Below are positions 8,848 to 18,010 of a DNA stretch of 55,175 bases, piece by piece (within the stretch, counting starts at the first letter, position 1; every line of letters starts with the position of its first letter). The notes under the pieces are model-generated. The model ran no database searches. It was not told where the DNA came from and worked only from the letters and a program-made list of their open reading frames with translations. Position numbers and translations under genes: made by a program. This DNA is from SIG644 sp045613985. GTDB lineage: Bacteria; Bacillota; Clostridia; Oscillospirales; CAG-272. The stretch lies in NCBI GenBank assembly GCA_045613985.1, contig JAZLCA010000057.1:1-55175 (forward strand), read 5' to 3'.

Positions 8848-11460
8848 ATGTTTCCTTACCAAGACAAAAATCTCTCCATACAAGAACGAGTCAGCGATCT
8901 CCTCTCCCGCATGACCACCGAGGAAAAAATTGCTCAGACCGATATGATCCGCGGTGTCGAGCTTGGCACCGACGTCCATCCCGCCCATTTCTGCGCCCTG
9001 GATCCCTCCTCGGATTACCATTGGGATCACGTGGACGCCACCATTGGACAGGTCGGCATGGGCTTTGTCCACGACGTCTATTCCTCGGCGCGTGTGCTTA
9101 ACAAGCTGCAACGCTATTTCGTCGAAAAAACCCGGCTTGGCATCCCCTGCATTTTCACGGGTGAGGCCCTGCACGGCATTTCCTATCCCGGCGCGACCAG
9201 CTTCCCCATGCCCATTGCTCTCGGCGCGACGTTCGATCCCGACGTCACCCATGAGGTGGGGCACGCCATCGGCAAGGAAACTCGTACGCTGGGCATTACC
9301 GAAATTTTGGCTCCCAACCTTGATCTCGCCCGCGAGCCCCGCTGGGGACGGGTGGAGGAGACGTTTGGCGAGGATACTTATCTCTCCTCTCAAATGGCCT
9401 ACGCCATCATTACGGGCGAGCAAAACCACGGGGATCTTTCTTCGGATGCGGCCGTTGCCTGCGAGCCCAAGCATTACGTCGGTCACGGCGTCCCCGAGGG
9501 CGGCACCAACTGTTCTCCCCTCCACGCAGGACCGCGCGAGGTGGAAACCTACTTTTTGCCCGTCTTTGAGGCCGGTGTCAAGCGCGCCGGGGCCTGCAAC
9601 GCCATGGCGGCTTATCACAGCATCGACGGCGAGTGCGTCGTTGCCTCTGACTACTACCTGCGCGATATCCTCAAAGGACGCCTTGGTATGCGCGGCTACG
9701 TCCGCGCCGACTTCGGCTCGGTTGATCGGTTACACTATGCCCATCACATGACGGCAGGTCCCCGCGACAGCATCGCCACCGCCTTCCGGGCAGGTCTTGA
9801 TGTTCAAGGCTTTGACTATCCCAATGCCGTCTGGCGGGAGCATCTGGCCGCCAACGTCGCCGACGGCACCATCTCCCAAGAAATGCTGGATGAGGCAGTA
9901 TCCCGCATCCTGCGCATCAAGTTTGAGCTTGGTCTGTTCGACCATCCTTATATGCCCGAGGGGCGGGAGGACGAGGTCCTGCGTTGCGACGAGCACAAAG
10001 AGATCTCACTGAAGGCCGCCCGTAAGGCAATTACTCTGCTTCAAAACAAAAACAATCTCCTGCCCTTGAAAAAGGATGCCAAGATCGCCCTGCTCGGACC
10101 GTCTTCCTGCGTCGGACGCTTGGGCAGCTATTCCTCCAATCCCTGGGGCTATCGCGTGCCCTCGGTGGCCGATGAAATGAACCGGGTGGCAGGAGTATCC
10201 TTCCGTTCGTGCGGCGGTTGCGGTATCACGCCCCAAGACGTAGACGCCATTCCCGTTTCCTGGTATCCTGACGGCGTTCGTATGGAATATTATCCCCAAA
10301 AGGGCTTTGAAGGGGAAAAGGTGGGCGAAAACGTCATGCGCCAAATCAATTTTACTTGGATTTTGGCCAAGCCCCACCGCGATCTTCCCTTCAACAACTA
10401 CTCCGTTCGCATGACCACCCGTATCTGTCCTGACACCCGAACGCTATTCGGCAGTGAAAGCTTTGACGGGAAGCTGCTGTTTACGGGCAACAACGGTGCT
10501 CGCGTTTACCTTGACGGAAAACTGGTGATGGACGGTTGCATCCCGGGCGATCCCATGCCCCAGTGTGACGTTCACTTTGACCACGGCATTTCCCGCGAGG
10601 TGGTAGTGGAGTTGCCCGACGTGGGGGCCTGCGTCAATTTGACCCTGTCGCTGGACAACCGCTCGGACAGCATGGACGAAGCCATTGACATCGCCCGTGA
10701 AAGTGACGTCGCCATCATCGTGTGCGGTGACGACAAGGTCACCAGCGGCGAGGGCATGGACCGAAACGATCTTTGCCTGTACGGCCGTCAGAAAGAATTG
10801 ATCCGCCGCGTGGCCGAGACGGGAACTCCCATCGTTTTGGTCCTCGAAAACGGCAAACCGATCGACCTGCAACAAGAAGTCGGTTTGTGCGATGCCATTG
10901 TGGAGTGCTGGTTCATTGGTGAGCACGGTGCCCGCGCCATTGTGGAGACGCTGTTTGGCGATCTTTGCCCCGCGGGACGACTGCCCATTTCCTTCCCCCA
11001 CGGCATCGGTTCGCTTCCCTGCTTCTACAACCGTCTGCCGGGCGGCAGCGAGCATTATCTGGAAGGTCCCCGCGCACCTCTCTTCCCCTTCGGTCACGGT
11101 CTGTCTTACACCCGTTTCGACTACGGCGAGCCTCGCATTGAGCGCACAGGAACGTACGATTTCACCGTGTCGCTTGATGTAACCAACACGGGTGAGTGCG
11201 ACGGCGACGAGGTCGTGCAGCTGTACGTCCGCGATATCGTATCCTCCATCGTCACGCCCGACCGCGAATTGCGCGCCTTCCAGCGAGTACACATTCCGCA
11301 AGGCGAGAGTCGCACCGTGCAAATGAAGCTGGACTTCGATAGCTTTAAGCTACTCAACCGCCGCTTTGCGTGGGTGGTGGAGCCGGGCGAATTTGAAATC
11401 ATGATCGGCGCATCCTCGACGGACATTCGCCGCCGCGCCATTATTACCATAGAAAAGTGA
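8848..11460 (+). CDS. Glycoside hydrolase family 3 with PA14-like insert
   Basis: An 870-aa retaining beta-glycosidase, probably beta-xylosidase or beta-glucosidase acting on short oligosaccharides in the cytoplasm, as no signal peptide is present. Residues 1-370 form the GH3 barrel, with the nucleophile candidate Asp288 in GYVRADFGSV. The alpha/beta sandwich carries SGEGMDR with the likely acid/base Glu635. Between the two parts of the sandwich, around residues 475-600, is a PA14-like insert (LLFTGNNGARVYLDGK). The C-terminus (about 755-870) is a fibronectin III-like domain. It heads the operon GH3-xylA-xylB-GH3, 10 bases before xylA, which supports a xylo-oligosaccharide substrate; specificity cannot be read from sequence. 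Confidence 0.9.
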   Translation: MFPYQDKNLSIQERVSDLLSRMTTEEKIAQTDMIRGVELGTDVHPAHFCALDPSSDYHWDHVDATIGQVGMGFVHDVYSSARVLNKLQRYFVEKTRLGIPCIFTGEALHGISYPGATSFPMPIALGATFDPDVTHEVGHAIGKETRTLGITEILAPNLDLAREPRWGRVEETFGEDTYLSSQMAYAIITGEQNHGDLSSDAAVACEPKHYVGHGVPEGGTNCSPLHAGPREVETYFLPVFEAGVKRAGACNAMAAYHSIDGECVVASDYYLRDILKGRLGMRGYVRADFGSVDRLHYAHHMTAGPRDSIATAFRAGLDVQGFDYPNAVWREHLAANVADGTISQEMLDEAVSRILRIKFELGLFDHPYMPEGREDEVLRCDEHKEISLKAARKAITLLQNKNNLLPLKKDAKIALLGPSSCVGRLGSYSSNPWGYRVPSVADEMNRVAGVSFRSCGGCGITPQDVDAIPVSWYPDGVRMEYYPQKGFEGEKVGENVMRQINFTWILAKPHRDLPFNNYSVRMTTRICPDTRTLFGSESFDGKLLFTGNNGARVYLDGKLVMDGCIPGDPMPQCDVHFDHGISREVVVELPDVGACVNLTLSLDNRSDSMDEAIDIARESDVAIIVCGDDKVTSGEGMDRNDLCLYGRQKELIRRVAETGTPIVLVLENGKPIDLQQEVGLCDAIVECWFIGEHGARAIVETLFGDLCPAGRLPISFPHGIGSLPCFYNRLPGGSEHYLEGPRAPLFPFGHGLSYTRFDYGEPRIERTGTYDFTVSLDVTNTGECDGDEVVQLYVRDIVSSIVTPDRELRAFQRVHIPQGESRTVQMKLDFDSFKLLNRRFAWVVEPGEFEIMIGASSTDIRRRAIITIEK

Positions 11461-11470
11461 GGTTATCACC

Positions 11471-12790
11471 ATGAAAGAATACTTCCCCAACATTCCCAAA
11501 ATTGCTTACGAAGGCCCCAAGACCAAAAATCCCCTCGCCTTCCGTTACTATAACCCGGATGAAGTCATCGGGGGCAAGACCATGCGGGAGCATCTTCGCT
11601 TTTCCATGGCCTACTGGCACACGCTTTGCGCCGACGGCACTGATATGTTCGGACGCGGCACGGCAGACAAATCCTTTGGCGAGCGTGACCCCATGGCTCA
11701 TGCCCGCGCCAAAGCGTACGCCGCTTTTGAATTGATGGATAAATTGTCCATCGACTATTACTGCTTCCACGACCGCGACATTGCCCCGGAAGGCGCAACG
11801 CTGGCCGAGTCCAACCAAAATCTCGACCAGATCGCCGATCTGTTGGAAGAATTGCAGAAAAAGTATAACAAAAAGCTCTTGTGGGGCACGGCCAACTGCT
11901 TCAACCATCCCCGCTATATGCACGGCGCAGGTACCTCACCTCACGCCGACGTGTTCGCCTTTGCGGCGGCACAAATCAAAAAAGCCATTGAGATCACGGT
12001 GCGCCTGGGTGGACAGAACTATCTGTTCTGGGGCGGCCGCGAGGGCTACGAAACGCTGCTCAACACCGACATGGGCTTTGAGCTGGACAACATGGCAAGA
12101 CTTTTAACCATGGCTCGTGATTATGGCCGTAAGATGGGAATCAAGGGCGACTTTTACATCGAGCCCAAGCCCAAGGAACCCACCAAGCACCAGTACGATT
12201 TCGACGCGGCAACCTGCGTGGCGTTCCTGCAAAAATACGGTCTGATGGACGACTTCCGCCTCAATATTGAGGGCAACCACGCCACACTCGCCGGTCACAC
12301 CTTCCAGCACGAGCTGGCCACCGCCCGAATAAACGGCGTGTTCGGCTCCATCGATGCCAATACGGGCGACGCTCAGCTCGGTTGGGATACCGACCAGTTC
12401 CCCGCCAACGTATACGATAATATGCTCGTTATGCTGGAGGTGCTCAAAGCGGGCGGCTTCCAGACGGGAGGCCTCAACTTCGATGCCAAATGCCGCCGCG
12501 GTTCGTTCACGCCCGAGGATATCGTTCTTGCTCACATTGCGGGCATGGATGCTTACGCACTCGGTCTGCGCTTGGCCATTCGGGTACAAGAGGATGGACT
12601 GCTCGATGACTTTATCAAACAGCGGTATTCCAGCTACCAAAGCGGCATCGGCGCCGATATTGTCGCAGGACGCGCTACGCTGGAATCGCTCGAGGCCTAC
12701 GCACTGCAAAAGGGCGAAGTACTTGATTCCGTCGAGAGCGGTCGTCAGGAATATCTGGAAGCGGCCTTGAATGCTTTGATGTTTGGATAA
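11471..12790 (+). CDS. xylA: Xylose isomerase
   Basis: Interconverts D-xylose and D-xylulose. The 439-aa length and N-terminal extension (PKIAYEGP) mark the class II enzyme. His100 and Asp103 in CFHDRDI form the ring-opening pair. The metal-site region includes WGGREGYETLLNTD, FYIEPKPKEPTKHQYDFD and IDANTGDAQLGWDTDQFP. The start is preceded by GAGGTTATCACC, 10 bases after the GH3 stop, and xylB follows after 10 bases. The gene is therefore translated as part of one message. No xylR repressor gene or clear operator was seen around the operon. Confidence 0.97.
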   Translation: MKEYFPNIPKIAYEGPKTKNPLAFRYYNPDEVIGGKTMREHLRFSMAYWHTLCADGTDMFGRGTADKSFGERDPMAHARAKAYAAFELMDKLSIDYYCFHDRDIAPEGATLAESNQNLDQIADLLEELQKKYNKKLLWGTANCFNHPRYMHGAGTSPHADVFAFAAAQIKKAIEITVRLGGQNYLFWGGREGYETLLNTDMGFELDNMARLLTMARDYGRKMGIKGDFYIEPKPKEPTKHQYDFDAATCVAFLQKYGLMDDFRLNIEGNHATLAGHTFQHELATARINGVFGSIDANTGDAQLGWDTDQFPANVYDNMLVMLEVLKAGGFQTGGLNFDAKCRRGSFTPEDIVLAHIAGMDAYALGLRLAIRVQEDGLLDDFIKQRYSSYQSGIGADIVAGRATLESLEAYALQKGEVLDSVESGRQEYLEAALNALMFG

Positions 12791-12800
12791 GGAGGCAACC

Positions 12801-14360
12801 ATGAAACCACGCCTTCTTGTGGGCATTGATATCGGCACGTCAGGCACCAAAACCGCCCTGTACGACGAGAATGGCAATCGGCTTGCCGTCCACACCGCCG
12901 AATACCCCTTATATCAACCTCAAAACGGTTGGGCGGAACAGGAGCCCGAGGACTGGTGGCAGGCCACCGCCGAGGGCCTGCGAGCCGTCATAGCCGAATC
13001 AAACTGCGCCCCCGAGGATATCGTCGGCATCGGTCTTTCGGGGCAGATGCACGGGCTTGTCATGCTGGACGAGGATGGGCAGGTATTGCGCCGCGCCATC
13101 CTTTGGTGCGACGGACGAACGAGCGAGGAATGTGAGGATATCACCCGTCTGGTCGGGGCGGATCGCCTCATGGAGATCACAAAATCCCCCGCGCTGACCG
13201 GCTTTACCGCCTCCAAAATTCTCTGGGTGCGCAAGCACCAGCCCGAAATTTATCAAAAATGCCGTCGTATTCTTCTTCCCAAGGACTACATCCGTTATCG
13301 CCTGACGGGGGCCTTCGCCACCGATGCGTCGGATGCCTCGGGAATGCAGCTGCTTGATATTGAAAAGCGCGATTGGTCACAGGAGGTGCTGTCCTCTCTT
13401 GACATTGACCAATCCTTGCTTGCCAAGGTTTACGAATCCTGTGAGATCACAGGAAGAGTGACGCCCGAGGCCGCGGTCCTGACCGGACTTGCCCCCGCCA
13501 CCCCCGTCGTAGGCGGTGCGGGAGACAACGCGGCGGCCGCCGTCGGCTGCGGCGCCGTGCGCGATGGTTACGGCTTTACCACCATCGGCACCAGCGGTGT
13601 CGTGTTCAGCCATTGCAAAGAGCTGCGCGCCGATCCCGACGGACGCATCCATTCTTTCTGCGCTGCCGTTCCGGGCGAATACCACGTCATGGGTGTCACG
13701 CTTGCGGCGGGACTGTCCCTGCGTTGGTTCAGAGATCAATTCTGTGCGGTCGAGCAGATCGAAGCGGACGCGCAAGGCATAGACGTGTATGCCCGCATGG
13801 ACCAATTGGCCGCCGATGTTCCCATCGGTGCCGACCGTCTGGTGTTTGTCCCCTATCTGATGGGCGAGCGCACGCCTCACCTCGATCCCCTTGCCCGAGG
13901 CAGCTTCGTCGGTCTTTCCGCCTCGCACACCCGCGCCCATTGTCTGCGTGCGGTCATGGAGGGCGTTATCTATTCCTTGCGCGATTGCCTGTCGCTGTTT
14001 GACGCGGCCGGTGTCAAGGCCCCTGCGCGCATGATGGCGTGCGGCGGCGGTGCCGTCAGCCCTCTGTGGAGGCAAATGCTTGCCGACGTGCTGGATTGTA
14101 CCGTCTGTACTGCCGCCTCCAACGACGGCGGTGCTTTGGGTGCGGCACTGCTTGCCGGCGTTGGAACGGGCGTGTGGGACAGCGTTCCTGCCGCCTGCGA
14201 TGCCGTGATCCATTTGCGCACAGAACAGGCGCCGATTGCCGAAAACAGCGCCGATTATCTGCCGTACTATCAGCTTTATCATTCCGTTTACGCGGCACTG
14301 CGCCCCGTATACCATACGCTTGCAACACTAAAAACCTCACATTCGGAGGATCGCACATGA
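12801..14360 (+). CDS. xylB: Xylulokinase
   Basis: An FGGY-family kinase that phosphorylates D-xylulose to xylulose-5-phosphate for the pentose phosphate or phosphoketolase route. The N-terminal ATPase motif GIDIGTSGTKTALYD is at about residues 6-20, followed by GLSGQMHGLVMLD and ILWCDGRT. The second half has GTSGVVF and the FVPYLMGERTPHLDP segment typical of xylulokinases. I placed the start at the ATG at 12801 because GGAGG at 12791-12795 immediately precedes it; an in-frame TTG 18 bases upstream lies inside xylA. Length 519 aa is slightly above the common 490-500. The stop overlaps the next ATG (ATGA). Confidence 0.96.
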   Translation: MKPRLLVGIDIGTSGTKTALYDENGNRLAVHTAEYPLYQPQNGWAEQEPEDWWQATAEGLRAVIAESNCAPEDIVGIGLSGQMHGLVMLDEDGQVLRRAILWCDGRTSEECEDITRLVGADRLMEITKSPALTGFTASKILWVRKHQPEIYQKCRRILLPKDYIRYRLTGAFATDASDASGMQLLDIEKRDWSQEVLSSLDIDQSLLAKVYESCEITGRVTPEAAVLTGLAPATPVVGGAGDNAAAAVGCGAVRDGYGFTTIGTSGVVFSHCKELRADPDGRIHSFCAAVPGEYHVMGVTLAAGLSLRWFRDQFCAVEQIEADAQGIDVYARMDQLAADVPIGADRLVFVPYLMGERTPHLDPLARGSFVGLSASHTRAHCLRAVMEGVIYSLRDCLSLFDAAGVKAPARMMACGGGAVSPLWRQMLADVLDCTVCTAASNDGGALGAALLAGVGTGVWDSVPAACDAVIHLRTEQAPIAENSADYLPYYQLYHSVYAALRPVYHTLATLKTSHSEDRT

Positions 14361-16261
14361 AAAACAAGCAAATGCAACTTGACTGTCACACAAGAGCATC
14401 CGCCCTTGTGGCTCAAATGACGCTGGAGGAAAAGATCTCCCAGATGCAACACTCCGCTCCCGCCATTGAGCGTTTGGGCATTCCCGCCTACAACTGGTGG
14501 AACGAAGCTCTCCACGGCTATGCCCGCTCGGGTACCGCCACTGTCTTTCCCCAGGCCATCGGCATGGCGGCAAGCTTTGACACCGAGCGGATGCAACAGG
14601 TTGGCAACGTCATTTCGACCGAGGCGCGCGCCAAGTACAACCAGTACAAAACCTTTGGCGACACCGATATTTATCAGGGGCTGACTTGCTGGTCGCCCAA
14701 CATCAATATCTTCCGCGATCCCCGCTGGGGACGGGGGCACGAAACCTACGGTGAGGATCCCTATCTGACCGGACGCATGGGTACCGCCTTCGTCAAGGGA
14801 CTGCAGGGCGAGGGCAAATACCGCCGCGTGGACGCCACCCTCAAGCATTTTGCCGCCCACAGCGGCCCCGAGGCTCAGCGTCACGGCTTTGATGCCATCG
14901 TCAGCGACGAGGACATGAAAAACACTTATCTCTGGGCCTTCCAATACTGCATCGACCATGCCGATCCTGCCGCCGTTATGGGCGCGTACAACCGAACCAA
15001 CGGTGAACCCTGCTGCGCCAGCAAGACGCTGCTCCGCGACACGCTGTATGGAGAGATGGGTTTTGAGGGCTACGTTGTATCCGACTGCGGTGCCATCTGC
15101 GATATTGACGCGCATCACGGCACGACCCCGGGCCGCGCCGAAAGTGCCGCGCTGGCCGTCGAAAACGGCTGCGCCCTCAACTGCGGCTTTGCCTTTTCCT
15201 TCCTCAAAGAGGCTGTTGAGAAGGGTATGTTGGAGGAAAAATATATTGACGAGGCCGTCACTCGTTTGTTTGCCGCCCGTTACCGCCTGGGCATGTTTGA
15301 CGACGATTGCGAATACGATGCCATCCCCTACGACGTCGTCTCCTGTGACGAGCACCGCGCCATCAATCTCAAAATGGCACAGGACAGCATCGTTCTGCTC
15401 AAAAACGAAGGTATCCTGCCCCTATCACGCAATCTCCGCATCGCCGTCGTCGGCCCCAATGCCGACTCGCGCGATCTCCTTTTGGCCAACTATAACGGCA
15501 CGCCGGACAGCTACACCACGCCGCTTGCAGGCATCCGCAAGGCCTGCGAAGGACGCGTGACCTACGCCATGGGAGCGCATCTGTACAACCAGCACCCCAA
15601 CACCGAAACCGGCATCACCATCCGCGAGGCCGTCATCGCCGCAAGACACAGCGACGTCATCGTCATGTGCATGGGGCTTGACGCGGTACTCGAGGGTGAG
15701 GAGGGTACGATCAACACCGCCGGTCTTGCCGTCGGTGACCGAACGACGCTGTCTCTGCCCGCCTCCCAGCTTGCGCTGTACGAGGCAATGAAGCAGACCG
15801 GCAAGCCCATCGTGTTTGTTAACGTCAGCGGCTCCTGTGTCGATCTTGCCGATATGAAGGATCATTGCGCCGCTGTGCTTCAGGTATTCTACCCCGGTGC
15901 CGAAGGCGGGCAGGCTCTGGCCGACGTTCTCTTTGGCGACGTCAGCCCTTCGGGACGTCTGCCGGTGACCTTCTATCACAGCGTGGACGACCTGCCCGAT
16001 TTCACCGATTATTCCATGAAAAACCGTACTTACCGCTATTTCACGGGCACGCCTGTCTTCCCCTTCGGTCACGGCCTGTCCTATTCCGACGTGCGGGAGG
16101 AGTGGTTGGATGACAAAACGGTCGAGGTCAAAAACCACGGGCCCTTCGACACGGCCTACGCCGTGTTGCGTTATGCGCCTGCCCCCGACCGTCACCTGAT
16201 CGGATTTGAAAAAGTTTTCCTTTGTGTCAACGAAACCAAAACCGTCACATTCAAGCGATAA
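14357..16261 (+). CDS. Glycoside hydrolase family 3, beta-xylosidase-like, short C-terminus
   Basis: A 634-aa GH3 enzyme of the group that includes bacterial and plant beta-xylosidases and arabinofuranosidases, shown by NWWNEALHGYARSG and FPQAIGMAASFD. The nucleophile candidate is Asp243 in GYVVSDCGAI, and the EGEEG segment before GDRTTLSLP supplies the likely acid/base Glu. There is no signal peptide, so it acts inside the cell. The start at 14357 is set by CGGAGGA just upstream and the ATGA overlap with xylB. The terminal domain after FPFGHGLSYS is only about 60 residues, roughly half a normal fibronectin III-like domain, so it looks trimmed compared with the GH3 at the other end of the operon. 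Confidence 0.92.
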   Translation: MKNKQMQLDCHTRASALVAQMTLEEKISQMQHSAPAIERLGIPAYNWWNEALHGYARSGTATVFPQAIGMAASFDTERMQQVGNVISTEARAKYNQYKTFGDTDIYQGLTCWSPNINIFRDPRWGRGHETYGEDPYLTGRMGTAFVKGLQGEGKYRRVDATLKHFAAHSGPEAQRHGFDAIVSDEDMKNTYLWAFQYCIDHADPAAVMGAYNRTNGEPCCASKTLLRDTLYGEMGFEGYVVSDCGAICDIDAHHGTTPGRAESAALAVENGCALNCGFAFSFLKEAVEKGMLEEKYIDEAVTRLFAARYRLGMFDDDCEYDAIPYDVVSCDEHRAINLKMAQDSIVLLKNEGILPLSRNLRIAVVGPNADSRDLLLANYNGTPDSYTTPLAGIRKACEGRVTYAMGAHLYNQHPNTETGITIREAVIAARHSDVIVMCMGLDAVLEGEEGTINTAGLAVGDRTTLSLPASQLALYEAMKQTGKPIVFVNVSGSCVDLADMKDHCAAVLQVFYPGAEGGQALADVLFGDVSPSGRLPVTFYHSVDDLPDFTDYSMKNRTYRYFTGTPVFPFGHGLSYSDVREEWLDDKTVEVKNHGPFDTAYAVLRYAPAPDRHLIGFEKVFLCVNETKTVTFKR

Positions 16262-16267
16262 AAAATG

Positions 16268-16302
16268 CGCGTTCCCCGCCATTGGCGGGGAACGCGTTTC
16301 TT
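16268..16302 (+). terminator. Terminator of the xylose operon
   Basis: CGCGTTCCCCGCC (16268-16280) pairs perfectly with 16284-16296 around ATT, followed by TTTCTT. It sits between two converging genes and may serve both. Confidence 0.85.
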
Positions 16303-16307
16303 ATACC

Positions 16308-17885
16308 TTATACCACCAGCACTCGCACGTCGGAAAGCGATGCTTTATCGTCGGCTCGCTTTTCATCCTGCAGGCCGTTGAGGGCCACCAGCTCCTCGAT
16401 GGATCTGGCATATCTTTTCCCCACGCTCCACAACGTATCTTCACGGCAAGGATAGCACAACGTCATGCGCCCCGCCACACTCTTCTTTACTTGTCCAACC
16501 GAGCTTTTACTGACGGGATAAATGGTTTTTTTGCCGGTCAGCGCAAGGCTCACTCCCACCTCGGCATCGACCGACAGACGCTGTCCGTCGCATCTCGCTT
16601 TGACGCTGAGCAAACGGAGAGCGGACTCGCAATCCATCGGTGCCCCCTCCTCGACCGGAGAGTCCGTCACATAGCGCAAAGGCAGGTCGATCTCCTTGGC
16701 GCTCATTTCACCGTCGGGCGAAAGTAAAATCAGTGTGTACCGACATTTGCCCGTGATCACGACTCGCCCCCGCTCGCATACCGCACGGTCAGGCAAAACA
16801 ACGCCCCCAATATCAATCACGCGCACATCCTTGGCAAGTCCCAATTCCTCCAAGGGACGGGATTCGCTTTGCGTTACGCTTCCGTTGACACAACGGACGG
16901 CAACCGGATGGTTGAGTTCGGTCGTACTGCATTCGCTCTCGCATCCCGTCGCATACCAGTCGGAAACGTAGGAAAGCGTCTCTTTGTGCCAGGTTTTGGC
17001 CTGCAGCACAATGCGGGCATCGCACAAAATCTTGCCCTGCTCCATGCTAAGCCCCAGCTCACTGCAACAACCCGTCACAGCCGCCTCGCCGCCCGCCATG
17101 AGTCCCTCTACTGCAATATCTGTCTCAAAGGGAATCTTGCGATAAAGGCTCTCCGGCAAGGCGCCCTCGCTCTCGCGCTGCAGCATCAATTTAACAACCG
17201 TCTCACCTCTTGCACTGACGCGGCCTCTTTCGCACTTTGCTTCGTTGATCACCACCTGGGCGTCACCGCTGACGATGCGCCATTCCTCTTGTCCCTGCAA
17301 AGAGTCGGGGGATATCTCCTCACTCAGCGTCAAGGGGGCGCTGGCACCGTAGCCGCACACGCCCACTTCACTCTCGCGAAGCAGCGTTTGCTGACCGCAA
17401 CCGGCGGGCATTTTCCCTTCGCGCTTATACTCGGATGAATAATTGCCGTACGCCTTGACACGCGCCCCGATGCGGCATTTGACACTGATGCGGCGAGGAC
17501 CTGCCACGCGGCTGATCACCGCCTCGGGCTCGCAGTCGGCGTAGCACAAAAGACCGTCGCTCAGATCAAAATCGGGCCCTGCCTCCAGCGGCAGGCGAAA
17601 GGCATAGTCAGCAGAGGTTGGAAAGCAATACACCCGGCCGTCGTTGCCCGCATACAAAATGCAATAGTCCACCGCACCGGAAAATTCGGCATGGCCTCCG
17701 CCAACGTAGTGCGAGGGGGGCTGTACCGTCGCGCTCACCCGCAAAAGACGCTTGATCTCAGGTTGATAATCGGGCAAGGAAAAATCTCCCGCCACCTCGC
17801 TCGTCACCGTTTTGTCGCAAATGGGCAGCTGCAAACGCAAAGGACTCGCGCCCGGCACTCCGCCCGCTTTGTAAAAGTCATCCAT
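16308..17885 (-). CDS. SPOCS (DUF3794) and LysM protein, SipL-like spore coat morphogenesis factor
   Basis: A 525-aa protein with SPOCS/DUF3794 sequence through most of its length and a C-terminal LysM domain at about residues 475-520 (EDTLWSVGKRYARSIEELVALNGL). This layout and length match SipL of Clostridioides difficile, which binds SpoIVA and anchors the coat to the forespore, a role played by SpoVID in Bacillus. There is no signal peptide, as expected for a mother-cell cytoplasmic protein. I chose the ATG at 17885 because GGAGAAG lies just upstream; the open frame extends 32 codons further without an RBS. A sigma-E-like promoter lies upstream at 17935-17963. Orthology to SipL is inferred from architecture. 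Confidence 0.85.
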   Translation of the reverse strand: MDDFYKAGGVPGASPLRLQLPICDKTVTSEVAGDFSLPDYQPEIKRLLRVSATVQPPSHYVGGGHAEFSGAVDYCILYAGNDGRVYCFPTSADYAFRLPLEAGPDFDLSDGLLCYADCEPEAVISRVAGPRRISVKCRIGARVKAYGNYSSEYKREGKMPAGCGQQTLLRESEVGVCGYGASAPLTLSEEISPDSLQGQEEWRIVSGDAQVVINEAKCERGRVSARGETVVKLMLQRESEGALPESLYRKIPFETDIAVEGLMAGGEAAVTGCCSELGLSMEQGKILCDARIVLQAKTWHKETLSYVSDWYATGCESECSTTELNHPVAVRCVNGSVTQSESRPLEELGLAKDVRVIDIGGVVLPDRAVCERGRVVITGKCRYTLILLSPDGEMSAKEIDLPLRYVTDSPVEEGAPMDCESALRLLSVKARCDGQRLSVDAEVGVSLALTGKKTIYPVSKSSVGQVKKSVAGRMTLCYPCREDTLWSVGKRYARSIEELVALNGLQDEKRADDKASLSDVRVLVV

Positions 17886-17934
17886 ATTCTTCTCCTCTCC
17901 ACACCTGTCCTTCAGGCGTATGCTGTTTCGCTTC

Positions 17935-17963
17935 ATTGTATGCAGAGAAAAGAAAAAGTATGC
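17935..17963 (-). promoter_or_regulatory. Candidate sigma-E promoter of the sipL-like gene
   Basis: On the minus strand GCATACTT (17956-17963), a 13-base spacer and CATACAAT (17935-17942) match the Bacillus sigma-E pattern, in which ATA and CATANNNT are separated by 16 bases. The start codon is about 50 bases downstream. The -35 element overlaps the terminator stem of ppa. The match was read by eye. Confidence 0.6.
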
Positions 17964-17983
17964 CGCAAAACATCGCGGCATAC
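17951..17983 (-). terminator. Terminator of ppa
   Basis: GTATGCCGC and GCGGCATAC (17958-17966 with 17975-17983) form a 9-bp stem, followed on the minus strand by CTTTTTCT. It ends the DUF512-der-obgE-ppa transcript before the sipL-like gene. Confidence 0.75.
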
Positions 17984-18010
17984 TTGCATTTTATATTCGG
18001 TTGTGCTGAA

